Positions 8,539 to 17,333 of a stretch of 18,086 nucleotides of DNA are shown here, in pieces. The stretch is from contig JABYQR010000588.1 of NCBI GenBank assembly GCA_022592445.1, positions 1 to 18,086 on the forward strand, written 5' to 3'. The DNA is from Cytidiella melzeri (lineage: Eukaryota; Basidiomycota; Agaricomycetes; Polyporales; Irpicaceae). The number at the start of each line of letters is the position of its first letter. Within the stretch, counting starts at the first letter, position 1. Made by a program: the position numbers and the translations under genes. Below the pieces are notes generated by a model. It worked only from the letters and a program-made list of their open reading frames with translations. It had not been told where the DNA came from and ran no database searches.

Positions 8539-8702
8539 GTGCCAGTCGGCCGCTCCATTGGCTCCTCAACAGCGCGGAAGGACTTGCGCGTCATGAGGTA
8601 AGCCTTGATGTTGGTACTCCAGACGTTCCAGTTGGTACCATCCAGATGCTTGATAGAGGAAAGAGCAGTGTTGTCGGCCATGATAATGCAAGAGTGCTAG
8701 GG
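8344..8702 (-). pseudogene. gag 5' portion, copy B (inverted)
   Basis: Read on the minus strand, an ATG at 8681-8679 opens a frame beginning MADNTALSSIKHLDGTNWNV, with the LDGTNWNVW motif typical of copia Gag (DUF4219/UBN2 type). It runs through the same segment as copy A to about residue 112 (NEVRELL), where it joins copy A. It matches copy C over 359 bp with no indel but with a scatter of substitutions, several changing amino acids. It is antisense to transcription from the LTR. Confidence 0.85.
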
Positions 8703-9107
8703 TGAAACCTTGTCACTGTCATTTTCAACGTCGCTGATGAAGGTCTTCCCCTACAACTCTTGCGTTCTCATGGCTGACAACGCTACTCTTTCCTCTATCA
8801 AGCATCTGGATGGTACCAACTGGAACGTCTGGAGCGCCAACATCAAGGCTTACCTCATGACGCGCAAGTCCTTCCACGCTGTCGAGGAGCCAATGGAGCA
8901 GCCGACTGGCACCCCCGCCGTCGCTGCCTGTGGTGATAGCCCGGCCATTGCTGCTCGCCCTCCTACTCAGGAGGAGCTTGATGCTTACAAGGCCTGGGCG
9001 GAGAAGGACGAGGAGGCACGTGGAGCAATCATCCTCTGTGCTGTCCCGTCCATCCAGGAGCTCATTGTGGATCTCCCCACTGCTAATGAGGTGTGGGAGC
9101 TCCTCAA
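8344..9107. repeat. Inverted repeat B/C: 359-bp arms, 46-bp spacer
   Basis: 8344-8702 pairs with 8749-9107 without gaps; I checked both ends and the equal distance to the two start codons (338 bp in each arm). The spacer 8703-8748 is unique within the window. Confidence 0.88.
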
Positions 9108-9243
9108 GGCAATGTATGGCAAGCCCAGTGTCCCCCTCATGTTCACTGAGTTTAGGCATGCCATTGACCACGTTCTTGTGTCCCTTCACTCACAGTCGCT
9201 GACGCCGTTCCAACAGATTCTGTTTGTGAACGTGATTGCGTAG
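8749..9243 (+). pseudogene. gag, copy C (forward), truncated
   Basis: ATG at 8770 starts a 157-codon frame: MADNATLSSIKHLDGTNWNV, then the Ala-rich region, TQEELDAYKAWAEKDEEA and NEVWELLKAMYG. It ends prematurely at TAG 9241-9243. Full copia Gag proteins are about twice as long and have a CCHC zinc knuckle, which is absent here. The upstream 21 bases (CCCTACAACTCTTGC...) are shared with copy B, so the duplicated unit included some 5' leader. This is the only copy still collinear with pol. Confidence 0.85.
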
Positions 9244-9254
9244 TTATTTTGTTG

Positions 9255-10915
9255 ATGTATCACCACAATGTCTCGAATGAATGTGTGCATGACAAGGATT
9301 TTGCAGAATGTACTAAGTGTGAGAAACATCTCGACGTAGAATCACAACACTTGTGGCTGCTCGACTCTGGTGCTTCTATGCACTTCACGTTTGATGAGAA
9401 TGAGTTGTAAGATGAACGCACTCTACCACAACTGATCACAGTCTCAACTGCAACTCGGAATGTTAAAATTACAATTGTGGGTAACGTTACAATGTGTCTC
9501 TCAAATGGTGACACTTATACATTGAACAAAGTGTACTATATGCCAAATCTGAATGTCAAACTCATATCACTTGGTCAGCTGCTAAATAATGGCATGCGTG
9601 TTACTGGTGATTACCAGCAAATTGAGGACGTCAGCAAAACTAGTAAGCTTTGGCTTTGTTTCAACTCTCTTTTTTCTAGATGCCCTACATTTGAGATTCA
9701 GAACCACACACATGTTGCTAGTCGACAAGTTGCAAATGTCACTCATGACATTGCCCATCAACATTTTGCACACCCTGGCAATGAGGTGTTGAGCCATCTG
9801 AATGGTCACACAAAGGGATTACGGGATTTTAAGTTTGATCTACCAAAAGCCCCCTGTCGAGGATGCGCGCAGGGCAAGATGCCTACGCACCCTTTTCCTG
9901 CATCAGATCAGTGTGCAACTAGATCATTCCAGATCATCCACTCTGATTTGAAGGAATTCCCTGTCAAATCGTACCACCATCACAAATACGTAATTATGTT
10001 TGTTGACGACTTCACATCACACACGTGGTTGAAGGCATTACAACAGAAGTCTCAAGCGATAGACACTACAAGACAATTTCTCACTATGGTAAATACTCAG
10101 TTCAACACCAAAGTCGAGAAATGGATGTCCGATGCAGGGGGAGAGAGTACAAGTCAAAAGCGTTTGATGACTTGTTCCTCAACAACAGCATTGTTATCCT
10201 TCAGTCCATGCCGCACATGCATCAGCAGAATGGTTGTGCTGAGCGATTCATGCGTACAATGATGGATAAGGCCAAAGCCATGCATTTTACCGTGTGCCTT
10301 CCCCCATCATGGTGGAATTATACCGTAGAACATGCTGTTCACATGTACAACAGAACTCCCATGCGTCGTCACAAGTGGTGTACACCTTACAAAATCCTCT
10401 ACGGCAAAGTCCCTGATGTCTCCAAACTTTGCTTGTTTGGCTGCGGTGCCTACGTATTTATTCCGCCTAAAGTGCGTGCTAACAAACTTGCACCCAAGAG
10501 TGAGATAATGACCTACATTAGTCAAACCACTCATGGCTGGAAATTCATGCGCACCCCAAACAATATCGTCTTCAAGGCTACTCAAGCCGAATTTGATGAA
10601 GACTTTTTCCCTAAGTGTCCAGACTCTAAGACGCAGCAATCGCGCCCATGTGAGCAGCGTCCCGCCGATGACAATGATGACAACCATTCTGATGGTCTTG
10701 GCTTCAATGACGCCAGAGATGATGACATTCCTCCACGTTGCCCTCATCCTTCACAAAAGCAACTGGACCGAGAACTTGATGAAGATCCCGCACTGCTTCC
10801 AGAGTGTCGCGGAGCGACTGCTGCTATACTGCTAAACCCTAAACAAGGGCAGAGAAGAGGGGGAGTGAAAGTGGAAGTGGATCTCCAACGACGACAGCGA
10901 TGTCAAAGTCGATGA
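9255..10915 (+). pseudogene. copia protease and integrase region (interrupted)
   Basis: The aspartic protease active site is WLLDSGASMHFT (Asp codon at 9363). A TAA at 9408-9410 interrupts the frame. The frame continues with KVYYMPNLNVKLISLGQLL, the HHCC zinc-binding pre-integrase domain (HQHFAHPGNE...CRGCAQGK) and integrase with the first catalytic Asp in IIHSDL. After SDAGGE, a 2-nt AG insertion in GAGAGAG (about 10142-10147) shifts to the next frame. That frame resumes with YKSKAFDDLF and carries the Glu of QQNGCAERFMRTMMDKAKAM, giving DD(35)E spacing. Continuation through WWNYTVEHAVHMYNRTP and LFGCGAYVFIPP is typical copia. An acidic linker ends at a TGA at 10913-10915. All catalytic residues survive. 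Confidence 0.88.
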
Positions 10916-10946
10916 TAAGCAGGCAAGCAGGCTCAGAGGCCGGATA

Positions 10947-11027
10947 CTGGCAGTGCAAATGACGAAGTTAATAAGGTATGATACTAAGTTACATGCAGTA
11001 ACTCACCTGGCAGTGCAAATGACGAAG
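10947..11027 (+). repeat. 21-bp direct repeat, 60-bp period
   Basis: CTGGCAGTGCAAATGACGAA(G) occurs exactly at 10947-10967 and 11007-11027. In one frame both encode SANDE in the integrase-RT linker, so the intervening 39 bp look like an insertion or duplication in former coding sequence. Confidence 0.85.
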
Positions 11028-11059
11028 AGGTCAAGATGCAGAACCAGGGAGGGTAAGGG

Positions 11060-11625
11060 GTACTATATATACTGTGTCTGGGTGGTCTGTGCACCAGTTC
11101 CCACACTAGGGACTGGAGTAACTGTGGGGCTGGAGTAACAATAGAACAATAAGGGACCAGGGTAACTGTCAAGGACCTGAGTAACTGTCAAGGACCAGGG
11201 TACATAGAACAATAGGACTAGAACAATAGACAATAGAACAATAGTATCAGGAACAATAGAACAATAGGAACTGGGGGAATCCCTAACAATAGACAAAAGA
11301 CAATAGACGGAAGACAATAGGACAATAGGAACTGGGGGAATCCCTGGGGAATCCCTGGGGAATCCCTATCAATGGAAGTTGAACAATAGAACAATAGCCT
11401 AGGTTGATCTGGAACCGCTCCAGATTGAGTCTAGGGTTTGGGTCTGGACTATTGATAAATAAGGCAGGATGTCACGTGACCCGGGTTAGGGTTAGGTCTG
11501 GTAACACTCCTAGCCGGAAAATAAGCACTCTAGATAGGCGCCTAAGGCTGTAAACTGGTGACAATATTGGAAAAATCCGGTCTCTGTTGGACTATCCATG
11601 TCACAGAGCGTAGTCTGAGTCCTCA
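11060..11625. repeat. Noncoding minisatellite-like insertion in the pol linker
   Basis: About 565 bp without coding potential separate the acidic integrase tail from the linker PRRSARQRNPPP at 11660. They hold about 13 copies of ACAATAG (11130-11400) and three perfect tandem GGGGAATCCCT units (11335-11367) plus one more at about 11275. There is also a perfect GTCACGTGAC palindrome (11471-11480) and GGGTTAGGGTTAGG (11483-11496). TATATATA occurs near 11064. The exact ends and any flanking duplication are not resolvable by eye, so this could be a nested non-autonomous element or local expansion. Confidence 0.6.
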
Positions 11626-11632
11626 TGATGAT

Positions 11633-12805
11633 GCTCCGGGAGATCAACCGGCACCTCAGCCGCGTCGATCTGCACGTCAAAGGAATCCACCACCTGCATG
11701 ACCAGGTGACGTCTATGGGAAAACAACACCCACTGAGCATCAACAAAGTGATCTTTGAAGGAAGTTGGGTAACAATCAGCCTAAAACGAGTTGCCCTCGA
11801 CGGCAAGATCCGCAACAGGTGAGAAAAGATGGATCCGCGCCCTGTTCTCCCAGTCCTGTTCAGAGTAACAATCCCTCTGAAGATCCTCAACCTGGAAAGG
11901 ATAGCAACTCGAGCGAACTTACACCACTAAATTCTGAGAATGAGTCAGCATCAGTCAAAGCAGAACTGGCAGCCCTATGCTGTGAAGGGGGAGCTGATTT
12001 CCTCAACTACATGCTTAACAAAGCTGTTGAGCCAATTGACCCAATGTCTAATCCTTGTGAATGGACATTCCATGATATCCTGCAATTACCTAAAAAGGAG
12101 CAGGCAGACTGGCGTAAGGCTGCGCGTGAGGAGCTTAAAGCCCTCAAAGATCGCAAAGTCTAGAATCTTGTTGACAGACCAAAAAACCAGAAAGTCATCA
12201 AGAATAGATGGGTTTTTGATGTAAAGTCAGACAATCGCAAGAAAGCCCAGCTTGTAGCTTGTGGTTTTTCGCAGGTCGAAGGCATAGACTTTGACCAAAT
12301 CTTCTCTCCAGTCGTGAGATTTGAGACCGTCAGGCTCATTCTTGCACTGTCTGCACTTGAAGGCTGGTTTATGACCAGTTCAGATGTGTGAAGCGCCTAT
12401 TTGTACGGCGACTTAGAAGAGGAGATCTATATGGAACAGCCAGAAGGCTTCGTAGAGAAAGGCATGAAGCACCTCATGGTTTGTCTGCACAAAGCGCTCT
12501 ACAGACTTAAGCAGGCTGGTCTAGTCTGGTGGTGAACACTAGACAAATTCATGAAGAAGCACAGCTTTAAACGTTTAAGGTCTGACGCTGGTGTCTTCGT
12601 CAAGTTTGACGGTGAAGACATTATTGTGGTCATCATATACGTTGATGACGCAATCTTCATGGGCTCCAACCAGTTCAAGGTGCGCCAAGACAAGGCACGC
12701 TTCATGGACAAGTGGGAATGTCGTGACTTACCCAAAGTCAAAGAATTCCTGCGCATGCGTATTCAAAGGCACAGCACTAAGCTCTGTATAGACCAAAGTG
12801 CTTGA
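11633..12805 (+). pseudogene. copia reverse transcriptase (multiple nonsense codons)
   Basis: A single frame carries the linker (APGDQPAPQPRRSARQRNP, PGDVYGKTTP), then FHDILQLPKKEQADWRKAAR and KNRWVFDVKSDN. Then come GFSQVEGIDFDQIFSPVVRF, the motif A region TSSDV, LYGDLEEEIYMEQPEGF, CLHKALYRLKQAG and the catalytic YVDD (IIYVDDAIFMGSN). Stops at 11699, 11756, 12161, 12389 and 12533 break it; four are TGA and one TAG. At about 12795 a small deletion shifts the frame, and the protein continues one frame over (VLERCGMQDAKPAPTPLPDG) with another TGA at 12900. The enzyme is dead in cis. Confidence 0.9.
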
Positions 12806-12902
12806 ACGCTGCGGCATGCAGGACGCCAAGCCGGCGCCGACACCTTTGCCCGACGGCTACAAACCCGTCACAAATGAAGGAGCTGTTGATCCAGCTCGCT
12901 GA

Positions 12903-13628
12903 AGTTGTTTCCAAATGATTATTGGCTCGTTGCTCTATATCATGCTTGGCACCCGGCTGGACATTGCGTTTGCTGTCACTAAGCTTGCTCAACAGAGCAC
13001 TAGCCCTAGTGAGGACCACGTTAGCAAGGCACTCTATATTTGCCGCTACCTCATAGAGACTCGCAACTATTGTCTCGAGTATGACAGCCAATCAGACTTA
13101 GGTCTAGTCGCATTCACGGATGCGGATTGGGGATCAGATCCTAACACTCGCCGTTGGCAGACTGGCTACATCCTCAAACTTGCAGGAGGTGTATTCAGCT
13201 GGCAGTCACGCGCACAACATACTGTTGCGCACTCATCAATGGATGCCGAGTACATGGCCCTGAGCAATTGCTCGCGCCAGGTGATCTGGGTTAGATCAAT
13301 GCTCTCTGAGCTTGGCTACAATCTTGAACCCATTCCAATCTGTTGTGACAACCAAGGCACAATATTTGTCTCTACCAGCCCTGTGACCAAGAAGCGCTCA
13401 AAGCATATCGACATCCGCTATCATTTCATTTGTGATGTCGTCGACCAGCAACTTGTACAAATTCTATTTGTTCCAGGAGAGGAAAACCCGGAAGACCTTT
13501 TCACCAAGAATCTTGGAAGAGTCAAGTTTGTCAAGTTCCGACAAATGCTTGGACTTGAGATCAGCGTTCCGGGCGCTACAGTCAAAGCAGTTCGAAGAAA
13601 ACGACCCGCCATACCATCAGGTAAATAA
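12903..13628 (+). pseudogene. copia RT C-terminus and RNase H domain (open)
   Basis: After the TGA at 12900 the frame is open for 241 codons to a TAA at 13626. It contains the RT thumb (MIIGSLLYIMLGTRLDIAFA) and RNase H with the acidic residues in FTDADWGSDPNTRRWQTGY, MDAEYMALSNCSRQVIW and CDNQGTIF. It ends with KHIDIRYHFI and EDLFTKNLGRVKFVKFRQML, the usual C-terminal signature of copia Pol. No initiator of its own is expected; it was part of the polyprotein. Integrity here contrasts with the damaged RT upstream. Confidence 0.88.
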
Positions 13629-14001
13629 ACAAAATGTTATTGCGCTCCATATTGCGCGGCAGGAGTTTATATTGAGCGCCAGACATTACAAAGTTGCCCA
13701 TACAAGGCAGGTGATTACATTGCCTTGCAAAGGGGAGCGGCCAACAATGTAACACATGATAAAGTCATGTAAAGTAGCAGTTGTCCTAGTATAAAGCAAT
13801 CTTAAGTCCCACCACTCAATGTAAAGTAACAGTTGTAGTAATTTAAACAAACTCAGTCATTATCACGCATTGTATGCATAACTATCTATGCTCTGAAGCT
13901 GGCTGAATCAGACAGTACAAATGGCAACTACGCAAGTCGTAGCTACACTGAATCCAAAGTCCTTTGTCTGTAAGGGTTTGAGAACACTAAACGCGTCGTG
14001 C
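13629..14001. other. Post-pol noncoding stretch with an internal polypurine tract
   Basis: No gene. AAAGGGGAG at 13729-13737 resembles the real polypurine tract next to the 3' LTR (15713-15721), including the preceding GC. It lies about 100 bp after the pol stop, where a compact copia element would have its PPT and 3' LTR. Duplicated TGTAAAGTA(G/A)CAGTTGT motifs occur at about 13768 and 13820. Confidence 0.4.
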
Positions 14002-14529
14002 CTATTTCATTGAGCCCCTATCGCTACCGTAATCAGAGCTAACATTAGAGGGCTGTTGCGAGGTGCGTGACGGTGATTGTCTACCCCTTGCCTCATTGCG
14101 CGTCGAACCAAGGGAGTAGACAGAAGATCTCGGAGAACAATCTGTGACCTGTGCAACAATTCCAGACAAGACGTGTTTGTCAACAGTCAAAAGGCTTCCC
14201 GAAAGGCTGTGTACCGACATACCATCATCGACCTCGCCATTCACAAAATCCTGCAAGAAAGATAGCCCAATTGACGACGTGCCTTCGGAGACATCAAATG
14301 AGAGGTGCATGCTAGGTTCTGAGTCAATGTAGGATGGATCATCGTAAATGAGGCCATCTGTGTAAAGCAGGGTGTTCTCCTCGGCTTTGGACTGCTTGTG
14401 CTCATACACGGAGTTGTCGTCTTGAGTTGGGATGTCAACAATTCTTACAGGACCCATTGTAGACTGTTCTGGTGTATGTGGGGTAGAGTCTACTGTAGTA
14501 GATGTTGAAGAGTGACTGACGCAACACAA
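14002..14529 (-). CDS. 175-codon antisense ORF, possible captured host exon
   Basis: ATG at 14529-14527 to TAG at 14004-14002 on the minus strand. The protein is Ser-, Asp- and Thr-rich and acidic, with patches such as MGPVRIVDIPTQDDNSVYEH, LSFLQDFVNGEVDDGMSVHS and a tail ending SDYGSDRGSMK. It has no transmembrane segments and no retroviral signature, and I do not recognise it. It lies between RNase H and the 3' LTR, antisense to the element. Its composition looks like a real disordered C-terminal exon, which would fit a host gene fragment carried in the retrotransposon. A chance ORF is still possible. Confidence 0.4.
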   Translation of the reverse strand: MCCVSHSSTSTTVDSTPHTPEQSTMGPVRIVDIPTQDDNSVYEHKQSKAEENTLLYTDGLIYDDPSYIDSEPSMHLSFDVSEGTSSIGLSFLQDFVNGEVDDGMSVHSLSGSLLTVDKHVLSGIVAQVTDCSPRSSVYSLGSTRNEARGRQSPSRTSQQPSNVSSDYGSDRGSMK

Positions 14530-14533
14530 GTGA

Positions 14534-14960
14534 TTGAGCTTTGTGGACCCAATAGAGTTAAGGTATTCAACGTGTATTGGTCAAATTCCTGTCGCACTTG
14601 CAATGTGGAATCAGGTTACCTCAGAGGTCATCCTGGTTGTCCGAACATATGCATTCTTCAATCGCAACAATTATATTCTTACTCTTCTAGTTGTTGCCCT
14701 GGCCGGGGTGGTTGCCTACCAACTATACGTGGATACGTACACACACAATTTGTTTTTGTGCATACAGTCTCACACAATGGATTCTTTTAGTACTTCCCTT
14801 CCTACAAGAGACAGGGCCATGCCTTCCAATGTCCAAGCCTCATTCGGCACATCTGTTAGGTGAGTGATGTGCTACCCAGATTTTTTTTTCCGAATTCTGA
14901 TGTTCGCCTGATAGGTTTCTTTGTGAGTGCGGTATTGCTTGAAACTGGGCGTTGCTCATA
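14534..14960 (+). pseudogene. Fragment of a DUF6533-type multi-pass membrane protein gene
   Basis: Spliced reading: exon to 14736, intron 14737-14767, exon 14768-14859, intron 14860-14914 (GTGAGT...GATAG), exon from 14915. The translation includes LAMWNQVTSEVILVVRTYAF, FNRNNY, a hydrophobic helix (ILTLLVVALAGVVAYQLYVD) and then ETGPCLPMSKPHSAHLLG joined to FFVSAVLLET. This is the pattern of the basidiomycete DUF6533 family of seven-helix-like membrane proteins, whose function is unknown. The first helices and the C-terminus are absent. Introns still in place argue for DNA-level capture rather than capture of a spliced mRNA in this orientation. The first intron (31 nt) is unusually short and may be misplaced. 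Confidence 0.55.
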
Positions 14961-15712
14961 TGACTGGTGGCCATGCTCACCTCCACCTCAGATTCAATGT
15001 GACAAGTCCATTCCCTGCAAATCTTGCCAGGTATGAGCTCCATTTTGGCAGCATTGTTTCCCCAGGGTATTCACCAGAGACTGCCGCCAGCGCCAAGGAT
15101 GTGCTGCTCTCTGTACAAATGGTATGCAGCAATCTTCTTTTGAGTTGCTCGTCAAACTGACCTTGACACCTAGGCTCACGGTCGCTACAATTCAATGACA
15201 CCCACCTCCGCCTGCAATGCTCTCACATTCCAGTTTTCTGCTCCTGTCTCTGCATGTGTCTGCTCTCGCAACGTTCTCAATTTCTTTTCAACCTGGACAC
15301 TGTAACTTGCTGTAGCTGTTCTGCTATGATGACTATTTCTTTCACCATGCTCGTGCTGTATTATTGATTAGCTGATGTTCTTGCCATTGCGCTGTTCAAT
15401 CCATTGCCATTGTTGCTATGCACCCTAATGCGAGAACTACTGCCTTGAAAGCATTGCATTGATGTGTATGACAATATAAACTACTGGCAGTGAGATTATC
15501 TTGCAATGTAAACTGTGGGCGGAGATATTAAAAAGTGTTACCATGCAAGATAAAGTGGCCTGCGGACCATTATTGTGGGTGCCAGGTGTTTATAACTTTC
15601 CAGGTAGGGGGATTGTGTGAGATAAAGTTGGCTCAATGTTATATTGTAATGCTCGGGTTTGCAGTGGTAGGTATTGTGCGATAACAATTTTTTTTTTACG
15701 AGATGACTTAGC
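14961..15712. other. Unassigned sequence between captured fragment and 3' LTR
   Basis: A possible short spliced exon pair on plus (about 15000-15120 and 15173-15304, intron GTATGC...CCTAG) reads YSPETAASAKDVLLSVQM then AHGRYNSMTPTSACNALTF and stops. I cannot assign a family. The rest is A/T- and G/T-rich 3' UTR-like DNA with several TATAA and poly(T) tracts and no gene. Confidence 0.3.
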
Positions 15713-15721
15713 AAGGGGGAG
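15713..15721 (+). other. Polypurine tract
   Basis: AAGGGGGAG ends exactly one base before the 3' LTR TGTTGAGC, the position of the plus-strand primer in LTR retrotransposons. Confidence 0.8.
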
Positions 15722-15985
15722 TGTTGAGCTGTGTCAAAACTGCATGTTGAGCTGTGTCGAAACGCGATGGAAAGCTGATCAGCGCTCACGCGCTCCGTAT
15801 TTACATTTGTTTGTACGCTCATAGTTGTAGATAAAACCTCACGTCTCCTATAGTAATCCATGCGTCTTTTACTCTCCAACTCGCCCCCAAAGCATACACC
15901 AAACCCTGTCTACCACCAGCAGGTAAGCATCCTATTCCTCTGCCTCTGTCGGGCTAGTGTCGCGGTTGGCAATACTGGCTCGACA
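15722..15985 (+). repeat. 3' LTR
   Basis: Aligns with 7918-8182 of the 5' LTR. By eye there are about a dozen substitutions, clustered around 15909-15920, and a 1-bp indel. It carries two of the 23-bp start units instead of three. It ends GCTCGACA and is followed by the target duplication. Confidence 0.9.
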
Positions 15986-15990
15986 CGATC
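15986..15990. repeat. Right target-site duplication (CGATC)
   Basis: Exact copy of 7890-7894, directly after the 3' LTR. Confidence 0.85.
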
Positions 15991-16026
15991 ATCGTGGTCA
16001 ATGTTTTTATTGTTGTATCCAGCATC

Positions 16027-16360
16027 TCAGGGTGTATGATCCGAACATTCATCAGGAAACAAAACAAAGTCTCCGGCAGCTACGGAGCTCTCCAGAGCAC
16101 TCTGTAGCAGCTGAGAGCTCGGGTAGCCTTCGCATTGTTTCCTGATGTTCTATAGCGTTTACCGCAGCATTGAGTGCAAGACAAGTGGTAGACACTAGTG
16201 GGTGTACAAGACTGAAAAACATACCTCTTGGAGTTGAAGTGCACCTGCAAGAAAGAGACGGGCGGTCGCTCAGGCGCCTTAGAGTAACATCTTTGTGTAT
16301 TCAGACCAAATTCAGACTGAAGCCAGGAAGCGTGAAGCATTGTAACATCCGAGTCACCTA
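16027..16360 (-). CDS. Possible 3' end of an unrecognised minus-strand gene
   Basis: On the minus strand an exon from about 16360 to 16225 reads MLHASWLQSEFGLNTQRCYS and continues to VHFNSK. It is followed by an 83-nt intron (16224-16142, GTATGT...CATCAG). A terminal exon 16141-16027 reads KQCEGYPSSQLLQSALESSV then AAGDFVLFPDECSDHTP and stops. AATAAA on the same strand (16011-16006) follows the stop. The composition and good splice sites favour a real gene, but I do not recognise it and could not define its 5' part; a T-rich acceptor-like tract near 16440 may mark the start of the exon. The copia element is inserted in or just past its 3' UTR. Confidence 0.3.
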
Positions 16361-16439
16361 GTCTCGTACCCAGACGCTCTGCACGCTGCCAGGTGCGCTG
16401 ACTTCCTGTTTGGGGAGCGGAGCCCAAAAAAAAAAACAG

Positions 16440-17028
16440 AAACTTCCACTGCGGGCAAAGGCCGATTTCACATGGCGTGAAATTATTGTGAGAGTTATTT
16501 GAGATGTTAGAAATCCCATGAATATCTGGTTTTGTTTGGGGGGTAAGATTGATATACAATCAAAGACATTTTTGTGATTTTTCTACAAATTTTCAAGCCT
16601 ATCTACTGGCAGCCTTTCCGCGCTCCAAAAATCTGTGTGAATATTAATTTTTCGGGCAGATTTGTGACTGACCTAAAATTGTAAAGACAAATAAATTTTC
16701 CACGTGTGTCGGGTGATGGCAAACATAACGTGGCAAACAACTTTCCAGAACTCTTCAGTAGCACGTCACCAGAAATTCTACCTGCCCTTTCCTTTTCTGG
16801 AATTTTTCATGCCCTTTTCCAAATCCGTGGAAGGCATCTTTTCCACTTGATTTTCTGAGCCTTGAAAGGTAAACTTCCTTTCATTTTTCTTTCTGATTTA
16901 ACTACCACTTAAAAAACATAAATTCCTGCCCCTGAAAAGGCACAGAATTTGTATAGCATTATTTGGTATTCTCAAACATTAAGAAACAATTCCGAGCCCC
17001 AAATTGCTTATGGATTATCTGCTGATAG
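16440..17028. other. AT-rich noncoding stretch
   Basis: No gene on either strand. It is rich in TTTTCC/GGAAAA-type repeats (16780-16880), with A11 at about 16427-16438. I see no clear element ends. Confidence 0.5.
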
Positions 17029-17333
17029 TTAACATTTAAGTGGGTAATGTTAAAACTATATAATATAATAATATGATATGATATGTAGTTTCCCACGCCT
17101 TATTACAAGGACGCTTTAGGTAGCAGAATTCCCACAGTCTTAGTATGGGAATTATGCAGCCGTATATGGAAACTCTAGTAGTAACCATCACATTAGCTGA
17201 GACGTACAGATATGGGTTGTAGTAGTACTAGTCATATATGTACGCCTGTGTTCTAGTAGCATAGGAAATGACATGGAAAGCACATATGACTCCAGAGGAT
17301 GCCTAAAGCATACATCTGAGGACAAGTACTAGC

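Larger units (their letters stand above)
7895..15985 (+). mobile_element. Degenerate, rearranged Ty1/copia LTR retrotransposon
   Basis: Both LTRs, a half-tRNA type PBS and a polypurine tract next to the 3' LTR define the element. The order protease, integrase, reverse transcriptase, RNase H is diagnostic of Ty1/copia (Pseudoviridae-like) rather than gypsy. A matching 5-bp target duplication shows that the 8,091 bp between the LTRs sits at a single insertion site. It cannot be autonomous: gag is fragmented and inverted, the zinc knuckle is missing, and pol has stops and frameshifts. By eye the LTRs differ at about a dozen positions over 264 bp, so the insertion is not very recent. It lies between the deacetylase promoter and a possible minus-strand gene. 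Confidence 0.9.

Noticed and set aside
8151..8681. One continuous 176-codon minus-strand protein
   Set aside because: Only its first part is gag; the remainder reads the antisense of copy A through the palindrome and is not a real protein.
11130..11400. CRISPR-like array
   Set aside because: The repeat unit is about 7 bp and degenerate, without regular spacers; a minisatellite in a fungal transposon.
11483..11496. Telomere or interstitial telomeric array
   Set aside because: Only two TTAGGG units; too short for a telomere and inside a retrotransposon.
15984..15996. CACGATCATCGTG palindrome as a functional site
   Set aside because: It is formed by the LTR end, target duplication and flank together, so it probably arose by chance on insertion.
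16080..16559. 159-codon minus-strand ORF as a single-exon gene
   Set aside because: It reads through a poly-T acceptor-like tract and a good GT-AG intron; the spliced reading is more protein-like.
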